From: Leptospira fainei serovar Hurstbridge str. BUT 6
GTDB lineage: Bacteria; Spirochaetota; Leptospiria; Leptospirales; Leptospiraceae
Direction of reading: 5' to 3'
Length of the DNA stretch: 64,000 nt
Assembly: GCF_000306235.2 (NCBI RefSeq)
Contig: NZ_AKWZ02000002.1
Coordinates: 1-64,000, forward strand
Under the pieces are notes generated by a model, which saw only the letters and a list, made by a program, of their open reading frames with translations, was not told the origin of the DNA and made no database searches. Numbering within the stretch: the stretch's first letter is position 1; the number at the start of each line of letters is the position of its first letter. The position numbers and the translations under genes were made by a program. Shown here in pieces: positions 17,420 through 24,900 of the stretch.

Positions 17420-18094
17420 TCAGGAAATTCCGATCAATCGTTTATGATCTTCAATTCTTCGTTTAACAACATCATCCGGAAACGGAATATTTCTTCTGTG
17501 ACGAATTTCCCAAATCAGGCCGTAATCGTAATTCCAATCCGGCTTATAATTTCGATTATTCGGCAACGTCGTTTTTCGAAATAATTCCGCATGGTCTTTG
17601 ATTTGCTCTGCGATGCTGTCCGTTACTTCCTGATACCACTCTTTAGGAACCTCGTCCTTAATGGCTTCGGCAACGATAAGATTCTCTATCGCCGTAAAAT
17701 CGAAATAAAATCCGCTTATAAAATTATCGACCGTTATAAGAATGGAGACTTCCTGGTCGATTTTCGAGATTATTGTCGGCACATCCATCGCCGATTTTGC
17801 CTCGTCGATCTCTTTCAAAATTCGCTCGGAAGAGATTGCTCGAATCGGCTCTTCCGTTCTTTTAAAATGAGCGAGTCTTGCCGTCTCTTGGTCTTTTACA
17901 AGTGCGATAGCGCATTGAACTTCAGGATGCTCTTTCTCGACTATTAGGCGAAAATCTTCGAGCTTCGAACAACCTGCAATCGCGTCGGACATCCTTTTTT
18001 CCGCTATAAACGAACGAGAGTAGAGGGGATTCCCTTCGAATCGTCGCATCCGAGCGTTATAGTAAGCCGCATATTCCTCGTGCATTTTTTCCAT
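17420..18094 (-). CDS. Protein of unknown function, first gene of a two-gene operon
   Basis: 224 residues; ATG 18094 with GGAG nine bases upstream (GCGGAGTACAATTATG). Helical, charged, no signal peptide. A C-terminal Trp/Tyr-rich motif (NYKPDWNYDYGLIWEIRHRR) is the most distinctive segment and ends the protein with VVKRRIEDHKRLIGIS. No family recognised. It precedes the 394-residue unknown gene by 13 bases. A possible promoter reads TTGACA (minus strand, 18167-18172) with a weak AATATT at 17-base spacing. The 767 bases upstream hold no other gene, so the pair is self-contained. Confidence 0.75.
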   Translation of the reverse strand: MEKMHEEYAAYYNARMRRFEGNPLYSRSFIAEKRMSDAIAGCSKLEDFRLIVEKEHPEVQCAIALVKDQETARLAHFKRTEEPIRAISSERILKEIDEAKSAMDVPTIISKIDQEVSILITVDNFISGFYFDFTAIENLIVAEAIKDEVPKEWYQEVTDSIAEQIKDHAELFRKTTLPNNRNYKPDWNYDYGLIWEIRHRRNIPFPDDVVKRRIEDHKRLIGIS

Positions 18095-18143
18095 AATTGT
18101 ACTCCGCGATGAAATAATCTTAAGAAGCCAATTTTATCAAGAA

Positions 18144-18172
18144 AATATTTATTAATCGGATAATATTGTCAA
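18144..18172 (-). promoter_or_regulatory. Possible promoter of the unknown two-gene operon
   Basis: Minus strand TTGACA at 18172-18167, 17-base spacer, AATATT at 18149-18144, about 50 bases before the ATG at 18094. The -35 is perfect, the -10 is four of six. Confidence 0.35.
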
Positions 18173-18861
18173 CGGCTAATTGACAATAAGCAGGAGATTA
18201 AAGTTTCCGAATTCTTTATCGCTCGTTTCGGAAATTTATTGATACCTTTCATTGAACGATATCCTTTTATAATAGCATAGGTTTCCCTGGAATACGCAAG
18301 TTGAGCGTAAATAATAGGCTGAAGACATTTGAAAGATTTGCAATGAATTTGGCTGATTGTCAGTTAAATGAATAGTCGCTGAAAAACGAGATCGACCGCC
18401 CGGATCGTATTTTAATCGGGTTCATAGTAGATTGGCCATATCTTGGTTAGGCACGTAAGAAAATATTGTGAACTAAAGATTCAAGAGAATATCTTAAATC
18501 AATGGATTCGAATAAAGTCGGATAGGCAGTATCGATAGAAATGCGTTCGAGCGACAAAAAAAGAAAGCATTCCAATCCTATGAAATTAGAATGCACTCTA
18601 TTATAAAAACATAATGCTATTCGAAGCCCATAAATTCTTTTCGACTAAGCCCGATTCTCTACGGCATCTTCTTAATGGAAAGATTGCACATTTCAATATA
18701 ATCGACTGAAATAAAAACTCTTTACAAGAATATTACTTCAGAATTGCAGTATAGTCTCGGCGAACCATAGTAGAAGCCATTAATCTCACTCCATTCTCTG
18801 TCGATAGCTTATTCTTGGCATATTTATATTTGGAAGTCGGAATTTCGCGATTTTAGTTGAG
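18173..18861. other. Long non-coding stretch
   Basis: I see no gene, RNA gene or clear repeat in these ~690 bases on either strand; all open frames are short and lack ribosome sites. It separates the unknown pair from the lipoprotein gene. Confidence 0.5.
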
Positions 18862-19575
18862 TCAAGGCTTAGGCTTACTAAGGAATTCCCGGAATTCCTT
18901 AGTAAAATCCGAATTTACATCATCCAAGCTCGCTTTCACTACCATCTCCCGCAAATGATGATCTTCCTTTCGTATCTTTCTATAGAATCCTTTATTTCTG
19001 AATGCGTTATAGGTCTCGTTAAAGACGATATTTCCTTGGGAATCTTCGACGATGTATTGCGCAGTGACTATGCACGTATATTCGTATAACAAAGTCAGCG
19101 CTACGATGGGAAATAAACTCTCTTCTACAACCTCGTACAGGAAAACGCCGGCTCCTAATTCGGAATGGCCCGTGATGACTGCAACAAGTAATCCGGTCGT
19201 TATCCCGGTAAAGATGCTCCATGCGACGACGGATCCTCGGATTTCACCCATATCCTTTATTTCGATACCGACAGTGTAGTCCGGATTGTCAATCGGCTCC
19301 GAACGCAGGTTAGATTGAAAAAGTTTATTATTTAAGTTTAATTTAATCCATTTTGCAAACTTCAACTTCTCTTTCTCAATTTTTTCGACGTTCTTTTCCT
19401 CTCCTTTAGCAGCTTCCGTTAAAGTACGTAAGCTATCGATTTTTATCGAAATGAAAGGGTCTTTGAGAACGACTATGGTCCGACCGTTCTTATTTTCCGG
19501 TTTTTCCTGGATTGTGCTCGCTGAACAATTAAGGAGAAATAAGAGGAGGGGGACTAGAATTGAAATTACTTTCAT
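18862..19575 (-). CDS. Lipoprotein of unknown function with Gly-rich hydrophobic segment
   Basis: 237 residues from ATG 19575 (GGAA eight bases upstream); a TTG nine codons earlier is less likely. The N-terminus MKVISILVPLLLFLLNCSAS is a lipoprotein signal with LLNC as the lipobox. The mature protein has a charged helical segment (about 60-85), then a long hydrophobic stretch (about 120-180, VVAWSIFTGITTGLLVAVITG...) that may be membrane-embedded, and an RKEDHHLREMVVKASLDD tail. Layout resembles lipoproteins that sit in an envelope membrane, but I recognise no family. It stands alone, just downstream of spermidine synthase on the same strand, with 118 bases between. Confidence 0.7.
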   Translation of the reverse strand: MKVISILVPLLLFLLNCSASTIQEKPENKNGRTIVVLKDPFISIKIDSLRTLTEAAKGEEKNVEKIEKEKLKFAKWIKLNLNNKLFQSNLRSEPIDNPDYTVGIEIKDMGEIRGSVVAWSIFTGITTGLLVAVITGHSELGAGVFLYEVVEESLFPIVALTLLYEYTCIVTAQYIVEDSQGNIVFNETYNAFRNKGFYRKIRKEDHHLREMVVKASLDDVNSDFTKEFREFLSKPKP

Positions 19576-19693
19576 GTATTTCCAGAATTTCAATCTATCC
19601 AAGTATTTTCAAACATATTAGATTTTCTAAAAGGTACCGTTCCTTTAATCGGTTAATTCAAACTACAACAATCGAATTGTTCGGAGATCGCTT

Positions 19694-20650
19694 TCACTCC
19701 ATTTCTTTCGGATAAATTGTAAGCGGCTTATCATCTTCGATAATACTGCCTTTACTCATAATATTCTTCCGTAGGTCTTTCGGCAGATTGGTTGTCCCGA
19801 TAAAAGCATTGCCGTCGAATGAGCATAATTTCGACTCCAATTTTTTTTCGGCGATTATGCTATTGATTTTCTTGGGAGAAAGAGTCTCAAAGCTATGACT
19901 CTGGGAGCCGAGAAGAAATCCCCAGGTAGTGTAAAATGAGGGAATAAAAACCGTGTAGCTCAAGACATGTTTGAACGCGGTGGCTAAAGATCTTCGGATC
20001 ACTGCGTGCTCAGACCAGTCGGCAGGAGTGAGTTCTAAGGCCTGAATCGCGATAATTCCGTCTTTCTTCAGCTTCGAGGAGCAGATAGAATAGAATTGTT
20101 TTGAATATAGATTGAGAATCGGATCGAATTTCTCCTCGACCCGTTCGCCAAAGCTAGACGTTAAATCCAAGATGATTACGTCGAAGCGTTCGTTCGTAGC
20201 TTCCAAATATTTACGACCGTCTTCAAAGATCAAATTAACTCTGCGATCTTGAAAAGCTCCTTTATGCCAATTTTGCATTTTCCGGGAAAAAAGTTGAACC
20301 AACTCCTTGTCGATGTCGACCATCGTCACCGATTTAATCGTATTATATTTCAGTACTTCTCTTAGCGTGGCACCCTCTCCGCCGCCGATTATCAAAACAT
20401 GTTCGGTTTTCTTATTCAGCAAGCATGCGGGATGGACCAATGATTCATGATAAATATATTCATCTTGCGCTGCGGATTGTAATTCCCCGTCGATGATTAG
20501 GGTCTCACCGATAGAAGGCAGTTCAACAAATTCCACTTTTTGAAATTGAGTCTTTCCTGAAAAATAGGTCTTTCGCTTTCTGTAGAAATGAATCTCGTTT
20601 TCGTCGTAATAATCCATTATCCAGGATTTTGTATTGATTTCCAAATGCAC
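19694..20650 (-). CDS. speE: Polyamine aminopropyltransferase (spermidine synthase)
   Basis: 318 residues, GTG start at 20650 directly behind a strong GGAGG site. Transfers the aminopropyl group of decarboxylated S-adenosylmethionine to putrescine. Family hallmarks in order: YYDENEIHFYRKRKTYFSGKT opening (typical query strand and loop), LIIDGELQSAAQDEYIYHESL (DG-x-Q-x4-DE-x2-YHE), LIIGGGEGATLREVL (GGGEG nucleotide-binding loop), MVDIDKELV (acidic residue binding the SAM ribose), and VIILDLTSSFG in place of the usual DxxDP gate. The LDLTSSFG variant lacks the canonical Asp-Pro, so substrate choice may be relaxed. No speD is nearby. Confidence 0.9.
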   Translation of the reverse strand: MHLEINTKSWIMDYYDENEIHFYRKRKTYFSGKTQFQKVEFVELPSIGETLIIDGELQSAAQDEYIYHESLVHPACLLNKKTEHVLIIGGGEGATLREVLKYNTIKSVTMVDIDKELVQLFSRKMQNWHKGAFQDRRVNLIFEDGRKYLEATNERFDVIILDLTSSFGERVEEKFDPILNLYSKQFYSICSSKLKKDGIIAIQALELTPADWSEHAVIRRSLATAFKHVLSYTVFIPSFYTTWGFLLGSQSHSFETLSPKKINSIIAEKKLESKLCSFDGNAFIGTTNLPKDLRKNIMSKGSIIEDDKPLTIYPKEME

Positions 20651-20915
20651 TTTCCTCCGGAAAGAATGATATAAAAATTTACCTTAAAGTCGATTCGTAC
20701 TATTATTTTCGTTTGAAAATATCTGAATGCCGCTACAAACTACTATTCTTATCAGCAGACGCAATACTGTGAAGTCAGCGGAGTGAAGCGTGCGAAAGGG
20801 AGTTTAACATGTCCAAGGCGATTGTATATAGGTACTATCCGCAATTGCGGGAATTACTTATTCATTTATCAACGCCGACTTTAATTTGCGGATTTATATC
20901 GATTGAGTTTGATTT

Positions 20916-21449
20916 ATGAAAAATAACTTCAGGATAATATCCAGTTTATATTTATTATATATCGCGTTCGTCGTCGTCTGGATAGTAATGGAAGTTCTTT
21001 CCATTGAACAAATCTCCTTCTATAAAACCGGATTTTCCGTTCAAGTTAATTTCATCGAGGTCCTCCTGGGGATATCCAGTATAGTCATTTTTTTTAATTT
21101 ATATTTGGAACTGTCGAATGCGAGAAAATTAGTCAAGGAAGCGGAGATAAGTCTGAGCAGGCAGACTATGAAATTGAACTTTCCGAGAGGAACTCAACTT
21201 GGAGAGGAATTTTGGAGATCGGTAAAGCTTCAATTCGGCAGGTGGGAATTAACTCCGTCGGAACAAGAACTCGCCAAGTATTTGTTAAGAGGGTTTTCGA
21301 ATCCGCAAATTGCCGCTATCCGGAAAAAAAGTCTGAGAACTATAGAGAATCAAACTCTCTCAATTTACCGAAAGACCGGTATGACCGGGAAGCTGGAATT
21401 CATTGCCTATTTTATAGAACCGTTATTGCCGGAGGAGGAGGACGATTGA
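20916..21449 (+). CDS. Membrane-anchored LuxR-type transcriptional regulator
   Basis: 177 residues. Two predicted membrane segments occupy residues ~8-28 and ~43-63 (LYLLYIAFVVVWIVMEV; FIEVLLGISSIVIFFNLYL), then a short charged linker, then a C-terminal LuxR-type helix-turn-helix (~110-170): LTPSEQELAKYLLRGFSNPQIA, RTIENQTLSIYRKTGMTGKLEF. No receiver or ligand domain is present, so this is a minimal one-component regulator tethered to the membrane; the usual SLRTVENH pattern reads SLRTIENQ. It lies 265 bases from the divergent speE and 476 bases ahead of the large kinase gene. Its target is unknown; those neighbours are candidates. Confidence 0.8.
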   Translation: MKNNFRIISSLYLLYIAFVVVWIVMEVLSIEQISFYKTGFSVQVNFIEVLLGISSIVIFFNLYLELSNARKLVKEAEISLSRQTMKLNFPRGTQLGEEFWRSVKLQFGRWELTPSEQELAKYLLRGFSNPQIAAIRKKSLRTIENQTLSIYRKTGMTGKLEFIAYFIEPLLPEEEDD

Positions 21450-21925
21450 AAGCCGCTCTTTTCTCAAGTCAAAGATCGATAGTCGAATGCAAAGTTCGGA
21501 TTGAAACGCTTAATGCGCTATGCAGGTTTGGCGAAAGTATGCCTTAAAGGCATCACGATCGTTCGGTTTCACGATTTTCGCGTAAGAACCGATCCCTGAT
21601 TGACCAAATTCTTCCTCAGTAGTCAATAACTTTTATCCGAATACTTTACGTACGAACGATTTCATAGCTTATTATTCCCGATATTCCCCTTTTGCATACG
21701 GCTTCGGTCATATAACGACTCAAAAATCTTCTAAAATGATTGATTATTTTTAGGAGTTTAATTAAAGTCTTGCGTCTACTTAAACGCTACCAAAAAGGCT
21801 GATCGGAATTCGATATGGTGCTTTCCTTTAACTCAAAACGGAAAAAAATACCGGCCTGATTCATGTCTCATAAATTCTAAAATAGAATATTGTACACTTA
21901 GGAAAGATTTAGGGGATACGGGAAC
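21450..21925. other. Intergenic stretch ahead of the large kinase gene
   Basis: No gene seen. Two perfect dyads are present: ATGCCTT-A-AAGGCAT (21539-21553) and ATTCTA-AAA-TAGAAT (21874-21888), the latter about 38 bases before the kinase start. Both are operator-like by symmetry only. Confidence 0.4.
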
Positions 21926-24900
21926 GTGTTGGACGATTTTGACATCATCGAGACAATTCAAGAGAATTCCAGCACGAACGTGTATCGAGCGGTTTCTAAA
22001 ACGGATAGGTCGCTCTCCTTCATCATCAAAGTTTTAGCTGCGGAATATCCGGATACTAGGGATATAGCTCGGATTCGGCACGAATACGAATTAAGTAAGG
22101 AGCTAACCATTGAAGGAGTCGTCAAACCTCTAGAATTGCGTCGGCATGGGAACGGATATGCTCTTATTTTGATCAACCTAAACGGGATTTCCCTGCAAAA
22201 TATAATTAGAAAAGGGAAATCGAGTTCATTATCATTTCTTGAAATAGCGATACCATTAAGCAAAATATTGGGTGAGATACATTTACAGGGTGTCATTCAT
22301 AAGGACATCAAGCCCGCTAATATTATCGTAAACGATGACCGAAGCGTTTATATAACTGATTTCGGATTATCGACCCGATTAAGTAGAGAAAAAGCGCGCT
22401 ATTCCGCTACTGCCACCATGGAAGGAACACTCGCCTATATAGCGCCGGAACAAACCGGACGAATGAATCGAAGTACCGATAACAGATCCGACCTCTATTC
22501 CTTGGGCATTACATTTTACGAGATGCTGACGGGAGCTCCTCCATTTAAATCGGACGACGCTATCGATCTCATCCATAGCCATATAGCGAAAGTCCCGCCA
22601 AGCCCTCACGAATTGGATTCTTCCGTCGAACATCAACTTTCTAATATCGTTATGAAGCTGATTTCAAAGGCCGCCGAAGATAGATATCAATCCGCCTTGG
22701 GACTCGCTGCCGATTTAGAACGCTGTCTTCGGAATCTTAACCAGGGGGGAGAAATTTCGGAATTCCCCTTAGGACTCGAAGATTCATCCGGTAGCCTCCA
22801 AATTCCTCAAAAGCTCTACGGACGCTCCGAAGAGATAGAAATTTTACTGGGCGCTTTCGAAAGAGTTAGTCAAGGAGCCAGTGAACTTTTGTTGGTTCGA
22901 GGATATTCCGGCGTTGGAAAATCGGCTTTGGTCCATGAAGTTCACAAACCGATTACGGAAAAAAAAGGGCTTTTTATCTCCGGAAAGTTCGACCAGTTCC
23001 AAAGAGATATTCCTTACTATGCGATTCGTTTTGCACTAAAGGATTTATGCGAATACCTAGCGACCGAAAGCGAAGATGTATTGGAGAATTGGAAAACAAT
23101 AATATTGAACGCTTTGCAACCGAATGCAAGCGTCTTAATCGATATAGTTCCCGAACTCGAACTGATTATAGGAAAGCAACCAGCCGTGCCGGAATTGGGC
23201 GCTCAAGAATCGATTAATCGGTTAAATCAGGTTTTCCAGAGTTTTATTCGGGCTATCTCGAACCGGGAACATCCGTTGGTAATTTTTGTCGATGATCTTC
23301 AATGGGCGGATTCCGGTTCGCTTAATCTCATCAAAATTTTACTCACCGGAGCGGAGGAGAAATATTTTCTCCTGATCGGGGCTTTTAGAGAAAACGAAGT
23401 GGATGGAACTCACGCTTTTTCGTTGACTATAGATGAAATTCGAAAATCAGGAAGTTCCGTTAGATCGATCGCATTAAATCCGCTAAAGAGTGAACACGTA
23501 AGAGATCTAACCATGGAATCACTTGCGTCAACGGACCGAGAACTTTTAACTCCTTTGTCCGACCTCATTTACTCGAAAACGGGGGGAAACGCATTTTTCG
23601 TTAACGAATTTCTGAAAAATCTATATGAAGATAATTTGATTTACTTTGATTTTGCAAAAAGAAAATGGATTTGGGACATTCGAAGTATCGAATCTAAAAA
23701 CGTTACGAGTAACGTAGTCGACCTAATGTCTCAGAAGATAGGGAGATTGCCGGAGGAAACTAGAAGAATTCTACAATTGGGTAGTTGTGTAGGTAGCCAA
23801 TTTTCCCTTAAAATCATTTCCATCGTCTATGAAAAGAACGAACAAGATACGTTAATCGACTTGTGGAAATCGGTTGAAGAAGGATTAATTCTTCCGTTGG
23901 ACAATAACTATAAACTACTCCAAAGAACGTCTCCGGAGAACAAAGCGGATCCCGATCGGCAAAAATTCGAAATCGATATTATGCTCGATACGAATTTTCA
24001 ATTCCTACATGACAAGGTCCAGGAGGCGGCCTATTCGGGTATCGGCGAGGAACACAAAAAAAAAGTTCATTTGACCATAGGGCGATTATTGCTTGATCGG
24101 ACCGAATCGAGCCAATTGCCAGAACGGATATTCTCCATCGTAAACCAATTTAACCTGGGCTCCGGACTATTAGTCGAAGATTCAGAGAAGAATAAATTAA
24201 CCGAACTTAATCTATTCGCCGGTAAAAAAGCGAAACATTCGAGTGCGTATAATAGCGCTATCAACTTTTTTAAGCAAGGAATCTCCCTTTTAAACGAAAC
24301 CCACTGGAAGAACCAGTATGAAATTTCTTTCGAATTGTATTCCGAAAAAGCCGCCTGCGAATATAGCGCAGCCCTCCTTGAGGACTGCGAGCGGGACGTA
24401 AAAATAGTATTGGAAAATGCGATCGGACAGGACCATAAAACCGCAATATATCAAATTTATCTTAATTTACTCTATCAATTGAATCGACATCGGGAAGGAA
24501 TCGAGATCGGAATTGAAGCTCTTAAATATCTAGGTATCACGATACCGAAAAACGTTAAGAAAGCTCATATAGCGCTTCTTTACGCTCGATTTAGAATTCG
24601 ATTGGGAGCTAAAAAAGCCAGAGATTTGGTGGAATTACCCGAAATCACCGACAAGCGCGTTTTTAACGTATGTGCAATCATTTACGATTTAGTCCCTTCC
24701 TCATACCAAGTTTTTCCGGATTTAATGGGCTATATCAGTCTACTAATGGCCCTGCATTGTTTAAAATACGGGAATTCGATTTACTCGGGATTCGCTTACG
24801 CAATGACTGCGGTAATAATGTCGGGAGTGACGAAAGAATTGGAAGGAGCCTTTAAATTCGCAGAACTAGCCGAGACACTTTCGGAAAAATATTACGATAT

